Origin: Lodderomyces elongisporus
Taxonomy: Eukaryota > Ascomycota > Pichiomycetes > Serinales > Debaryomycetaceae
Assembly: GCF_030384665.1 (NCBI RefSeq)
Contig: NC_083673.1
Coordinates: 2,799,501 to 2,863,500, forward strand
Reading direction: 5' to 3'
Length of the DNA: 64,000 bases
Positions 1-11,558 of the stretch are shown here, in pieces; the stretch's first letter is position 1; every line of letters begins with the position of its first letter. The notes under the pieces were generated by a model. The model worked only from the letters and a program-made list of their open reading frames with translations. It was not told where the DNA came from and made no database searches. The position numbers were made by a program, and so were the translations under genes.

Positions 1-1648
<1,648 letters not shown>

Positions 1649-2084
1649 ACACATAAGTAGATGTGAATTGTTAGAAAATTGAAAAAATGACAAAAATGAA
1701 AAAAATAAATAGGATCAAAGCGATTTGTAAGTGTAGTTTTGAATTTATTGATTTTTGTCACTTTAAACTGATGGCTGGACATTCAGCTAGAGTGGCACAA
1801 TGGGTGCAAAAATTGCAGCCCGCGCAACGTAAAGAGTGAGAAAAGTAAAAGTTGAGAAAAAAGAAAGGGCCAAAAGGAATAGAGAAAAAGAGAGGAAAAA
1901 AATTGATATACGATAAACGCATAAAGTGGAATCTTGTAGAGTATCTGTTTAAAATTTAATACTAGTAGCGGAGAGAAAAGAAGACGGAAAAGTATAAGGA
2001 AAAGAAGAAGGAAAAGAAGCAAAAAAAAGAAAGACACAATCTATAGCTCAATTTGCTTCCACCTCCATTCTTACCTTATTTACC
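1649..2084. other. Intergenic region ERG10 / ECD-family gene
   Basis: This holds the 3' end of ERG10 and a purine-rich (AAAG/GAAAAG) leader for the next gene at about 1830-2030. A TATACGA heptamer at 1906-1912 resembles the Upc2 sterol element but lies downstream of ERG10, so a role is doubtful. No coding sequence is seen. Confidence 0.5.
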
Positions 2085-3998
2085 ATGTACTCGGTTGAAT
2101 ACCTTTGGACGGAAGATGAATTGCAACCTTTTGAAATTGAAAACTTGTTCCCCGAAGGGACCCTTACCTTTGTCATCATCTCAACCAATATTGATCAAAC
2201 ACTCTCAAACTACACTAGATATATGGATCCCTGGATCAAGCAATACCCGTGGAACTATAAACAACCCGATTGTCAAGCACGTGTCACTCACACTATAGAA
2301 TATATCTATGGCGAGTTCCAATACCATGAACATACATTAGACATGGAGCTATTTCTCGCTCTATTGTTGAATTTCACGAAATATGATCATAACTGCTACA
2401 TCCACGTGTTTGATTCAGTAGAAATCGAACCCGTGTTGGTGCTTTGTCATGATTGTATACCCAGTCATCTTGAAGATGTTACAAGTGGGAGAAACAAGGT
2501 GTGGTTGCATCAAGATTCTGTTATCGTGCTCAATGATCACATCGGAGAAAAAAGTGGCGAGAATTTAACCAAAGAACCAAAAGCGCAAGGAGAATATCTA
2601 CCTTTACAACGTGCAGTGAGACAAGCATTCAATGGTGATTGGTTGAGGAATGATGAAATGACAAATACAGTAAAGCAACACTGTTCAATTGAAATTGGAT
2701 TGAGTAATGTACATGATATATGCCTAACTTTACCTGAACCAGTAGCCAAAGTCATTCTGCGAGACCCAATGATGGTGGCTAACAGTCTTGTTGCCCTAGA
2801 AGGTGTTGATGATATGCTGCCTATTATTTATGATCATGGAGTTGACGTTACTATACCTGTCAATGGTATAAACTTGGGAGTATTGTTGCGACTTGCTAGT
2901 GAATTTGAAGATGAAACTGGCATAAATAATAGGTTGGAGCATAATGCTGTTGTTGGCGGATTGATACTAGCTGGTTTACAAGAATACTACAAAAATAAGA
3001 GAGAGCCCAAAGTGCCTGAAACTCTTGTACAGGGCCTGAGGAGTATTCTTCAAAATGAGTTGCTAAATCGAGGAATAATTAATGCACCCGTCGAAACCGA
3101 TGAGGAATTGGTGAACCTCATTTCTGGTAAAGATGCCATTCTTCCTGGTACACAAGATGACGAAGAGGAGTATGCAAGAAAGCTTCAAGACCTCTTTGAA
3201 CAAGGATACGAGAATTTTGAAGATATACTCGAGGAAGATGAACAAGACGACGAATTACAAGATGAGATTTTTGGCGATGATGACGAAGGAGTGGAATTGT
3301 CCGAGGAACTAAAAGAGTTTCGATGGAAGTACTATGATCTCACGTCGAATTGGTTAGCAGCAGAAGAGGTTCGGCCAATTTTTGAAAAAGTAAAGAACTC
3401 AATGATGGAAGCAAACTCTAATTTCCACCAAGATTTCAAAGGCACAGAATTTGAGGACTTTCCGGAATTTATGGAGCTGGACGTTATACTAGAGATGGCA
3501 CAACCGAGTGCGGGTAGCAATAGTAAAGCTAATGGGTATAATGACGACAGTGATTACCAGAGTGACAATGGCGACACATATCAAGGAGACATGGCGTATG
3601 ATGACTACATCAGGTTAAGGAAGAAGCTCCAAACAGAAAAACATACAATACATAATAAAAATCCACTGCGTGATGATTCAAGTGACGACGATTGGGAGGA
3701 TGTTGATGACGACGACGATGACAATGATGATGAAAATGAAATTTCAAACTCAGATAGTGATGAATATGAGGATGAAGAATTGGGCGATGTTTATGATGAG
3801 ACTCCAAAAATTGAACTACTTGGTGAAGAGGGAGCAGATGGTGATAAAAATGATAATGAAAACGAAATCATTGACATTGGGCTTGATACCAAGCTCACTA
3901 AGAAAGATATAGAACGCTTGACTAAAAACATGAAAGAGATGAAAACTAGCGAAGCAACAAGTTTAGAAAACGCATTTAGAAAAGTTAGGGAAAGATAA
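2085..3998 (+). CDS. ECD/SGT1-family protein (ecdysoneless homologue)
   Basis: This 637-residue protein matches the ECD family (human ecdysoneless, S. pombe Sgt1). Family members act in mRNA processing/U5 snRNP assembly and glycolytic gene expression; they are distinct from the HSP90 co-chaperone also called Sgt1. Visible family features are VEYLWTEDELQPF at the start, the WIKQYPWNYKQPD segment (about 50-62), the LPLQRAVRQAFNGDW-like block (about 172-186), and the DPMMVANSLVALEG segment (about 228-241). The C-terminal half is strongly acidic, with Asp/Glu runs at about 365-405 and 525-570, as in other ECD proteins. The ATG at 2085 gives the conserved N-terminus. S. cerevisiae has no obvious orthologue that I recall, so the role here is inferred from the family. 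Confidence 0.75.
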   Translation: MYSVEYLWTEDELQPFEIENLFPEGTLTFVIISTNIDQTLSNYTRYMDPWIKQYPWNYKQPDCQARVTHTIEYIYGEFQYHEHTLDMELFLALLLNFTKYDHNCYIHVFDSVEIEPVLVLCHDCIPSHLEDVTSGRNKVWLHQDSVIVLNDHIGEKSGENLTKEPKAQGEYLPLQRAVRQAFNGDWLRNDEMTNTVKQHCSIEIGLSNVHDICLTLPEPVAKVILRDPMMVANSLVALEGVDDMLPIIYDHGVDVTIPVNGINLGVLLRLASEFEDETGINNRLEHNAVVGGLILAGLQEYYKNKREPKVPETLVQGLRSILQNELLNRGIINAPVETDEELVNLISGKDAILPGTQDDEEEYARKLQDLFEQGYENFEDILEEDEQDDELQDEIFGDDDEGVELSEELKEFRWKYYDLTSNWLAAEEVRPIFEKVKNSMMEANSNFHQDFKGTEFEDFPEFMELDVILEMAQPSAGSNSKANGYNDDSDYQSDNGDTYQGDMAYDDYIRLRKKLQTEKHTIHNKNPLRDDSSDDDWEDVDDDDDDNDDENEISNSDSDEYEDEELGDVYDETPKIELLGEEGADGDKNDNENEIIDIGLDTKLTKKDIERLTKNMKEMKTSEATSLENAFRKVRER

Positions 3999-4258
3999 AA
4001 GACGTTCAACAAATATCATGCAAAAGAAAGCCTTTATGTCTGCATTCGAAATAAATATATGTTGCTAAATATGTTCCTAGTTAACCTTAATCTATGATAC
4101 CTCGTACTTTAATAAACTATAATGAACTGAATATACAATAAATATGGCAGTGCTATTGTTTTTTTAATCCGACCAACATCAAAGAATAGGTAAAAAAAAA
4201 AATTAAAAAAAAAAAACTTTTTTTTTATACAAAGCTAGCAAAAACACTTGCTTGTGGT

Positions 4259-5314
4259 TCACAAATCCAGAATTGTTATTCCTCTCTCAGATAGCTCTCG
4301 TACCGTCCAAATCCACGTTCTTGCTGCATAGTCCATGTTGCTAGCAACCTTGGACGGTTGTATTTCGTTCCCTTGGTTTCCGTAATACTTCCCGTTGCTT
4401 TTCTCAAGAGTTAAAGCTGGGTTTAGCGAGCTTTGTAAAATAGTGTTGGCACCTTGTTCTGCAGTGACACCAAAAAACCAGGAGAATAGTTGGAAGAAAC
4501 ACCAAAATAAGATCCCCACGAGGGGTAGGTTAGTCCAATACGAGAATATGTTTGTGTTCATAACAAATCCAGGGTGAACGCAGAGACATAAGATTTTAGG
4601 ATTCCGCAACGAGAGCATTTTCATAAAATGTATGCCTGCTGTTTTTGCAATTCCGTATCGCACCCAGGTGAAGATGAAATTGGGGCTATAATTCATTGGA
4701 GATGATAAATTGAAATAGTTGTAGGCAAATTGGTGGCCCACTGAGCTCAAGTATACAACTCTTGGTCTTTCGATAAATGGATATCGTTCGCTAGTCCGCT
4801 CCAATATTGGAAGCAACTTTAAGGTAAGCAAAAAAGGCGATATAAAGTTGGTTTGTAGTTGAATGTCAAAGTTATCTTGTGTTAAAGTATACGGGAGCGC
4901 CATTACACCTGCATTATTTATTAGTAGGTGCAAATCTTTTTCTCTGGCTTTAAACAGTTCGACTGCTCGGAGCACAGATTGTAAGCTGGTCAAATCTAGG
5001 TCAAGAAAATGCAATTCGCCAAGCTGTCGATTTTCACGGCTATTTTTCAAATCGTCCTTTTTAAGCTGGTCATTTTGCAGACAAACTCGACTGTTTATTG
5101 ATGAAGTTGCCCGTTGGTGTAGCTCTTTACACAGCTTTGTGAACCGCGATCTCGATCTACTGGCAATGTATACGATATAACCATGCAAATATAGATGCAA
5201 GACAGTGTGGAATCCCACACCGCTGTTCCCACCAGTAATTAGCGCTACTCGCCTTTCTGTATCTGGATTAAAGTAAGGAAACTCCTCTATCGTTGCTGTG
5301 GACTTGAAAAACAT
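4259..5314 (-). CDS. ENV9: Short-chain dehydrogenase/reductase, ENV9-like (lipid droplet)
   Basis: This is a classical NAD(P)-dependent SDR of 351 residues. It has the cofactor motif TGGNSGVG at 27-34, LHLYLHGYIVYIASR following it, NNAG at 133-136, Ser at about 190 and the YGIAK catalytic pair Tyr220/Lys224. The HLYLHGY string next to the Rossmann motif is typical of S. cerevisiae Env9 (YOR246C), a lipid-droplet oxidoreductase. A hydrophobic stretch at about 263-282 (rich in F/W/L) could be a monolayer-inserted hairpin, consistent with lipid-droplet targeting. The substrate is unknown. It converges on the ECD-family gene with 260 bases between stops, and is followed upstream by a 1.9 kb gap that should hold its promoter. 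The SDR call is certain; the ENV9 orthology is less so. Confidence 0.72.
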   Translation of the reverse strand: MFFKSTATIEEFPYFNPDTERRVALITGGNSGVGFHTVLHLYLHGYIVYIASRSRSRFTKLCKELHQRATSSINSRVCLQNDQLKKDDLKNSRENRQLGELHFLDLDLTSLQSVLRAVELFKAREKDLHLLINNAGVMALPYTLTQDNFDIQLQTNFISPFLLTLKLLPILERTSERYPFIERPRVVYLSSVGHQFAYNYFNLSSPMNYSPNFIFTWVRYGIAKTAGIHFMKMLSLRNPKILCLCVHPGFVMNTNIFSYWTNLPLVGILFWCFFQLFSWFFGVTAEQGANTILQSSLNPALTLEKSNGKYYGNQGNEIQPSKVASNMDYAARTWIWTVRELSERGITILDL

Positions 5315-7217
5315 TTGGTTTGAGGACTGGATTGTTATTTTTTATTCAAATTGTTTTTTTTTTTTCCTTTTTTTATTATTATTGCTATTGTTATTATTTT
5401 TTGCTATCAAAAGGGTGGGTTGGGAAATGAGTATTTTGCTCGAAAGAAAGGATAAAGATTAAATAATGCAAATTTAAAATGTTGGTAATTCAATTATGAG
5501 CATCAACACAATCAACAGAAGCTATGAATGTAGGAGAATGAGTTATTCTGATGAATGGTTGTATTTAAATCGATATCGTATGAAACTTTTTGTGTGAGTC
5601 TGTATGCTAGATATAATCCTCCTTCTTTTGGATTTTTCCTTTTCCTCAATTTTTTTTTTTTTTAATTTTTTATTATTTTTTTATTTTATTTTTCTTTTTT
5701 TTTTTCTTTTCTTTAATTTTATTTTCCGAGGGTTTTTTTTTTGAGTTTATGGTTTAAGCTTTACTTTTCAATTGCCTATGGTAATTCTAATTATTTTTGT
5801 CTTCCTCTTCTTCTTCTTCTTCTTCTTCTTCTTCTGATTCTGATTATTTTCAAAAGAACCCCTTTTGTTCTTTAAAATAGTTTATTACTTTGGATATTAT
5901 TGCTCAGGTGTTTTTTCTGTCTGCTTGTGAAAATAATGAGCTTTATTGCTTGCAGAGTTGGTGCGTTTTTCTTCTTTTCCTTTGTTTTGTTTTGTTTTGT
6001 TTTGTTTTGTTTTGTTTCTTTTCTTTTCTTCTTTTAATTAATTTGCAATTTGTAGTTTTTTCTTAAGAAAGAGAAAGAAAGCTTGTTGTGTGCCACAGGA
6101 CTTATGAGTGATTGAGGCTAACTGACTTCAATGGTTGGTTACAATATTTATATTACGAAGTGGGGCTTTATTGAATAAAAACCAATGCAGAAATTGGTGA
6201 TCAATAATTAGCTATAAGAAACAGAAGAGGATCTCATCACTATTGCAATTGGAGAGAGAAATAAAAAAAAGGCCAATGACATGTACTATTGTATTGTTGT
6301 CTTTTAAGGGTTATGATGCCTGTGTTTGAATACTTTTAAATTGAAGTGTATAAAGAAAAGGGAAAAGAATAGAGAGGAAAACAACAAGAAATTTATATGT
6401 AAGAAATGTATTTAAAAAATAGGTTGAAGGGCCCAATGAAAAGAAAATGTCATCCTCTTACTCTTGTTCAAGTATTCTATCTTTATAGAAAAACATTGTG
6501 AAAGCCAAAGAAGATGATGATGATGATGAAGAGGATGATGATCAGAATCCGCTATCTACAATTAATATACACAGCCAGCAAATGCACTTGATACAACATA
6601 ATTTCCTTTAAGCTGTACAACGGTTAAAATCAATCAGGAAGAGACAAACCAGTTGTAGATAATTTAAAAATGAATTCAATAAAATCGCGTCTGTTCCTGA
6701 AACGACATGGATCTAAGATTTCAAATCGTTAATTCAACTGCCAACTTGTTCAAGCATAATGATGTGTCCAATAGAGTTGAATAAATGTAGACACATATGC
6801 AATCATTTGCTATTATATCTAGAAATTCGGAGTAAGGGGGGCGGAAACAAGGAAGAATGAAAGCGTATGACAAGTATACTTGACCTAGTATACTCTCTAT
6901 TACTAATCCTCGACTCCATCTCAATCTCAATTTCAATTTCAATTTTAATTTTAATATCAATTTCAATTTCAATTACTGTTTCTATATCTATTTGTATTTG
7001 TTCTTTTTTTAACCCTATCATTTAACCCTCGCAGTCATTAGATTGAAAACTATTTACACCTTTGATAGGTGAAAACATCAATATTCAATGGCTGATGCAA
7101 TACAAATCAGAGTAGAAAAAACAAAAAAAAAAGAAAAAGAAACAAACAAACAATGGTTCGACTTATTTCTATTTATATTCCCCTTTCTTTTTTAATTCCA
7201 GTTTTGATTTAAACTAC
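5315..7217. other. 1.9 kb gap upstream of ENV9-like gene, low-complexity
   Basis: No convincing gene is seen. The content is mostly T-rich runs on the + strand (5340-5760), a (CTT)n repeat at about 5806-5834, a (TTTTG)n pentamer repeat at about 5981-6017, a GAT/GAN repeat at about 6509-6542, and imperfect (ATTTCA/ATTTTA)n at about 6925-6975. A 40-codon open stretch over the GAT repeat has no start and is probably chance. It is the promoter side of the ENV9-like gene and the 3' side of the gluconokinase gene. Confidence 0.5.
5981..6017 (+). repeat. (TTTTG)n pentanucleotide microsatellite
   Basis: Seven or so head-to-tail TTTTG units flanked by further T/C-rich sequence. It is intergenic and likely to vary in length between isolates. 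Confidence 0.85.
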
Positions 7218-7790
7218 TTAAGAGTCTGGTTCTTTGTCTTCATCCACTGCCGGTAAACTCAAATCAGAAACAATCTTCTTGAATATAACTTCTGGTGTTT
7301 TCCCACTAGTATCGACAATGACCGCTTCACCGCCATTTTTCAACAACTCTTTTCCCGTTGGAATCTCCATTATATCATACTGGGACTTGACCATATCCGA
7401 CTTCATATAATGGCCCACGCGGTTCTCCACTCGACTCATCAATTCTTCAAAACTAGTGTACAAAAACACAAACCTAAATTCAACTTCGGCACTAACAGAA
7501 CTCTCTTTGATGTATTCACGATACACTTTCTTCAACATAGAACACGACACCACCGCTAAATGACTTGGATCTTCAAGTGCCTTGGAGCTTGATTCTTGGG
7601 CTAGTGTTTTCAACCAACCCCAACGATCGTCATCGGTTAATGGTATTCCTTGCGCCATTTTGTCAATATTGGCTTTGGGGTGAAGAGAGTCTCCTTCAAT
7701 GAAAGGGCAGCTATACCGCTTGGAAAGCATAAGACCTTGTGTTGTTTTACCAGTACCTGCTGGTCCTCCCACGACTATGACTGTAACCAT
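7218..7790 (-). CDS. Gluconokinase (GntK family)
   Basis: It phosphorylates D-gluconate to 6-phosphogluconate with ATP, feeding the pentose phosphate pathway. The 190-residue length and the order of motifs fit the small GntK-type kinases (S. cerevisiae YDR248C): P-loop GGPAGTGKTT at 8-17, the substrate-binding EGDSLHPKANIDKMAQGIPLTDDDR block at about 32-56 (cited here by position and key residues D34, H37, K40, D53-D55), WGWL following it, VVSCSMLKKVYREY (Walker B/lid side) at about 80-93, and a lid-type RVENRVGHYMKSDMVKSQ at about 120-137. It probably acts in the cytosol. The C-terminal dozen residues are acidic and not conserved. Confidence 0.9.
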   Translation of the reverse strand: MVTVIVVGGPAGTGKTTQGLMLSKRYSCPFIEGDSLHPKANIDKMAQGIPLTDDDRWGWLKTLAQESSSKALEDPSHLAVVSCSMLKKVYREYIKESSVSAEVEFRFVFLYTSFEELMSRVENRVGHYMKSDMVKSQYDIMEIPTGKELLKNGGEAVIVDTSGKTPEVIFKKIVSDLSLPAVDEDKEPDS

Positions 7791-8610
7791 GATTAATTAA
7801 TGCTGTGTTGTCCTTCAAAAAAAAAAAAATTAACCTTACTGGTGTTAGTTGTGGATCTTATAATTTATGAAGGATGAATAACCAATAATTAGAAGGAAAA
7901 GAAGGAAAGAAAAAGAAGAACTTGATGAACTTTTTGTAGGATAAAGTATTGATTAAATATTGAAAAAAAAAAAGTATCGAACGTAAGTGAGAAAATATTG
8001 TCCAGCTAAGACAAGGTGACAGATTGCAAACTATTTATGTATTTTTTTATGTATTAAAGAGAAAGAAAAACAAAGATGTTGCATATACTCCGAGTTAGGC
8101 TTGTCTCTGTTGTACTAAATGTTCAAGATTTCAAATATGTCAAAGTGTTGGGGGAGAAAGGCGGGGGGGTAGAGGTTTGATAAACTGTATAATGAAAAAT
8201 TTTGGGGGATCTGTGTGGGGGAGAAACTCGTCAGTCATGCGAGAGGTGGGGAACAGTATATTTTTTATTTATTTCTTGTTGGAAGGGTTTTTCCGTCTTT
8301 GAGTAACATCACAAATTAAGGACAAAACCTATCACCAAAGCTCTAGCTAGTCCTTGCATATACTTCCAGTTGAAATAAGTTATATTTTTATTGAACCAAA
8401 GAACCACTAAAAAAGAAAACAGTAAAAAGTAAAAGAACAAAGAACTATAGCAAAAAGGCAAAAAAAAAAACCACTAAGAATTAATCCCTATTCTGGTCCC
8501 CAAATCCCATGTCTTTAATAATTATTACGAATGCTAATGTAATTTCTATTTACAAAATCTATTTATATAAATATATATATATATATATATATGATTAAAC
8601 GTGTTCAAAA
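7791..8610. other. Gap between gluconokinase and SUV3; G-tract cluster
   Basis: This is the promoter side of the gluconokinase gene and the 3' side of SUV3. The unusual content is a cluster of G tracts on the + strand at about 8149-8255 (runs of 5, 7, 5, 5 and 4 G). A TA repeat lies at 8571-8592, just past the SUV3 stop. No ORF is seen. Confidence 0.5.
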
Positions 8611-10830
8611 TCATCTTCTTCGACGCAAATTGTTTATTCGTTTCAAATTTCGCAACTCTTCACTCAACCGCTTCTCAACAAGCGCTTTTAACTCGGTTGC
8701 TGACTGCTTATCGATAAACAATGTAGAGTATCTCTGACTAAGCCAAAGAAACACCAAAACTAATTTATGGATTGCTTCCAAAATCTCCACATTCTCCATT
8801 GTGGATTCCACGCTTTTCAAAATAGGTCGCGAACTCAAAACCTCAATAATAAGAGGGTCCTGCAACAATGAAAACTCAAATATCGTTCTAGATTGACGAT
8901 CCACAACATTTTGTAAAAACATCTTGATTATTGGCTGAATAAGCTCATTGCCAAGCACGCCTCTCAAATTTATTGGTGTTTCTGCTAGTACAAATTGATC
9001 GTTGATGGTCATGTTGCGTAGATACTTATCGTCCGAAATGATTTGAAGAATCTCCAATTTGGGAGCAACCTCGGACAACTCATAATCTTCATGCTCAAAT
9101 TTCATTTTTTCCGACAAAAACCGAGTAAATGTTTCGTAAAGAGACTCTGTAGTTGATTGGTTGGCCATATAATGTTTCCAAACCAACTCCGATGGCCAGA
9201 TCCGAGCGCGACTCAAATACTCAATCGGCGTATCCATATTCTTTTTTATAAATACCAACGACTCTCTCGTTAAAGCAGTGACAAACCCTTCTTGCGACCC
9301 CTTTTCAACACTAAAACGGCCTGCTCTTCCTGCAATCTGTTTTACTTGCGACGGTGTAAGGTTTTTAAGCTCAGTACCATTGTATTTATTTGTAGAGGAA
9401 AACACAATACGTTTGATTTTCAAATTAAGGCCCATTCCTACCGCATCAGAAGCAACCAAAACATCATACTTCCCAGTATTGAACTTTTCAGCCTCTTGTG
9501 CACGTATTTCTGGTGGCAATCCACCATACACTACTCCTACTCGCAAATTTGTATTTTTTTCCAATTTGGACTTGTACTCCAAAATCTTTCGTTTGGCAAA
9601 CGCAACTAAACAATCACCTTTTCTTAAACTGTACAAGTCTACTGGCTGTGACTCCACGGTAAGCTTGCCCATTCTCTTGAAACGCTTGATCTCCAAATCG
9701 TCTCCCGTGTATTTGACCAATTTTTCAATAAGTGGAACAGCACTTTCTTCGCCACACAAGTGTATTTCACGTGCCAAGACCCCCAAGACGGCATTTGTCC
9801 ACACTGACCCACGTTGCTCATCTTGTATCATTTGAATTTCATCAATAACGCACAAATCCATTGTTTTATGCAACGGGATCATCTCTATCGTGCCCGAAGC
9901 GACTCCGCTTATATGACCATACTCATCAATTGAAGGAATAATCTCTTCACCTGTAATCAAGTTACATCCAACACCTTGCTTATTGAAACGTTCCCAGATT
10001 TCACGTGCTAGTAACCTTAACGGACCTGCATAGTACCCCGTCTTTGATTTCGAAAGTTGAACCAAAGAGCGGTACGTTTTGCCACTATTTGTAGGACCAA
10101 CATGCATCACAATTTTCCTTTTCATCTTACGAGCTTCGGGAAACCATTCTGTAGGGTTTGAGAAATCAATCTCTTTACTTTCAAAGGGAGTGGTTTGAAT
10201 CGTGTATTTTTCGTAATATTGGTAAAATGTACGTGTCAAAAGGTAGGTTAATAATTCTTGCTTGTCCTGTAGTTGATGGTATGCAAGTAACTGTCTAGGA
10301 TAATGGTCTAAATGTATCAGACGCACGAGTCTAGGAATGTTAGCCAAATTCGGGCTTATAAAGTTGACCACTGACAAGCTTTTTATATCGTAGTTGGTTT
10401 CATCACGTATTCGATTTTCCAAATTCGTTGTAAATTTCTGAAAATTTTTCAACTGCAAAGACGTCATATCGTTGAGGTATTTAAACTGGCGTTGAAACTC
10501 TCTGTTTTTAATCTTCAAATACACTTTCTCCAACGGCAGCTGAAGTGTTTTGATGAGATCATCTTTTTCAGTAGGTGCGATGCTAGTAGTGGTTGATGAT
10601 GTACTTTGCCCCAGTTCCAGTGAAACTCGAGAGACATTATTTTTAGGGATGTTGAGTGTTGCAGTCTGATGGTTTCTTCGTATTGCACCTAAGAGTACTT
10701 TATGACTTTGAAAATGGAGGGCAGCTCTGTGCAAAGTAAATCTCACTGGATGCTGTAGCAGCAGTACCAGAAGCAGACATCGAAACAATGACATCAGCTG
10801 CAGCGGGCACCGTCGTTTTGTACAAAGCAT
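8611..10830 (-). CDS. SUV3: Mitochondrial ATP-dependent RNA helicase of the degradosome
   Basis: Suv3 unwinds RNA for the Dss1 exoribonuclease in the mitochondrial degradosome and affects intron RNA turnover. The 739-residue length equals that of S. cerevisiae Suv3 (about 737). Helicase motifs, in order: GPTNSGKT at 245-252, YYAGPLRLLAREIWERFN at about 266-283, the DEIQ box at 330-333 (the Suv3-type variant of DExH), SDAVGMGLNL at about 461-470 and QIAGRAGRF at 498-506. The Arg-rich, acid-poor N-terminus (residues 1-60) looks like a mitochondrial presequence. The C-terminus ends in a basic RRRR tail. The upstream TA repeat and divergent kinase gene bound its promoter. Confidence 0.93.
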   Translation of the reverse strand: MLCTKRRCPLQLMSLFRCLLLVLLLQHPVRFTLHRAALHFQSHKVLLGAIRRNHQTATLNIPKNNVSRVSLELGQSTSSTTTSIAPTEKDDLIKTLQLPLEKVYLKIKNREFQRQFKYLNDMTSLQLKNFQKFTTNLENRIRDETNYDIKSLSVVNFISPNLANIPRLVRLIHLDHYPRQLLAYHQLQDKQELLTYLLTRTFYQYYEKYTIQTTPFESKEIDFSNPTEWFPEARKMKRKIVMHVGPTNSGKTYRSLVQLSKSKTGYYAGPLRLLAREIWERFNKQGVGCNLITGEEIIPSIDEYGHISGVASGTIEMIPLHKTMDLCVIDEIQMIQDEQRGSVWTNAVLGVLAREIHLCGEESAVPLIEKLVKYTGDDLEIKRFKRMGKLTVESQPVDLYSLRKGDCLVAFAKRKILEYKSKLEKNTNLRVGVVYGGLPPEIRAQEAEKFNTGKYDVLVASDAVGMGLNLKIKRIVFSSTNKYNGTELKNLTPSQVKQIAGRAGRFSVEKGSQEGFVTALTRESLVFIKKNMDTPIEYLSRARIWPSELVWKHYMANQSTTESLYETFTRFLSEKMKFEHEDYELSEVAPKLEILQIISDDKYLRNMTINDQFVLAETPINLRGVLGNELIQPIIKMFLQNVVDRQSRTIFEFSLLQDPLIIEVLSSRPILKSVESTMENVEILEAIHKLVLVFLWLSQRYSTLFIDKQSATELKALVEKRLSEELRNLKRINNLRRRR

Positions 10831-10867
10831 TATTATTCTTTGTTGTGATCAGCTGATAAAATTCAAC

Positions 10868-10911
<44 letters not shown>

Positions 10912-11558
10912 TGATATTGTAAAGCTGACCGTGTAGATTGAAATTGAGTTGGTTGATGAGCTTCTCTGGTTGAAGGCTAATTTCCTATTTCGTAATGAAA
11001 GAGAGCCGTTGCAAGTTTTCTTGCTGTATGCAGGTTTCAATTTTCTTTGTCTATGTTCCTGTTTCTGATTTCGTTCTTGTAACTTATGAAAGTTCTGCAA
11101 TCCCAACAATCAATTAGAAAATCAGCTCTACAAACAGTATAAAGCAAGATCTCGATCATCAGACTTTGCTTGAATAAGCTTCACAAACTGAACGTTACAA
11201 GATATAGTGCCCAAAGCGGTCAGAAGAAAAAACGGCATATTCCATTAATTGCTCGCAAACAATCAATTGTACAATTGTGGTTACAAGACTTTTTTTCTCA
11301 GTGCACACTACAACCATTCCACAACCACTCCACAACCACTCCATAAACATTGATACCATTATTTTTTATTTCATATTTTAGTTACTGTGCCCAACCACCA
11401 GCTCCAAGTCCATCAATTAACCTTCGACGGGTTATCTCACCTAATACAAACAACCCACAAGCACACACTCACTCACAAGCACACACTCACTCACTCACTC
11501 ACACGCATACTAACATTCTCATACTCACAATATCTGCATATTCACAAATTGATTGCCC
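10831..11558. other. Divergent promoter region SUV3 / protein kinase
   Basis: This 730-base divergent interval contains a long (AT)n run at 10870-10909, 40 bases upstream of the SUV3 start. A CACA/CTCA-rich leader (about 11457-11503) precedes the kinase gene. No ORF with a recognisable product is present. Confidence 0.55.
10870..10909. repeat. (TA)20 dinucleotide repeat
   Basis: A perfect alternating A/T tract in the SUV3/kinase divergent promoter. It is likely length-variable. Confidence 0.9.

Noticed and set aside
1906..1912. TATACGA as sterol-regulatory site for ERG10
   Set aside because: It lies downstream of ERG10, not in its promoter.
6490..6600. Acidic 40-codon frame over a GAT repeat
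   Set aside because: No start codon and preceded by a stop; the acidic run is the microsatellite itself.
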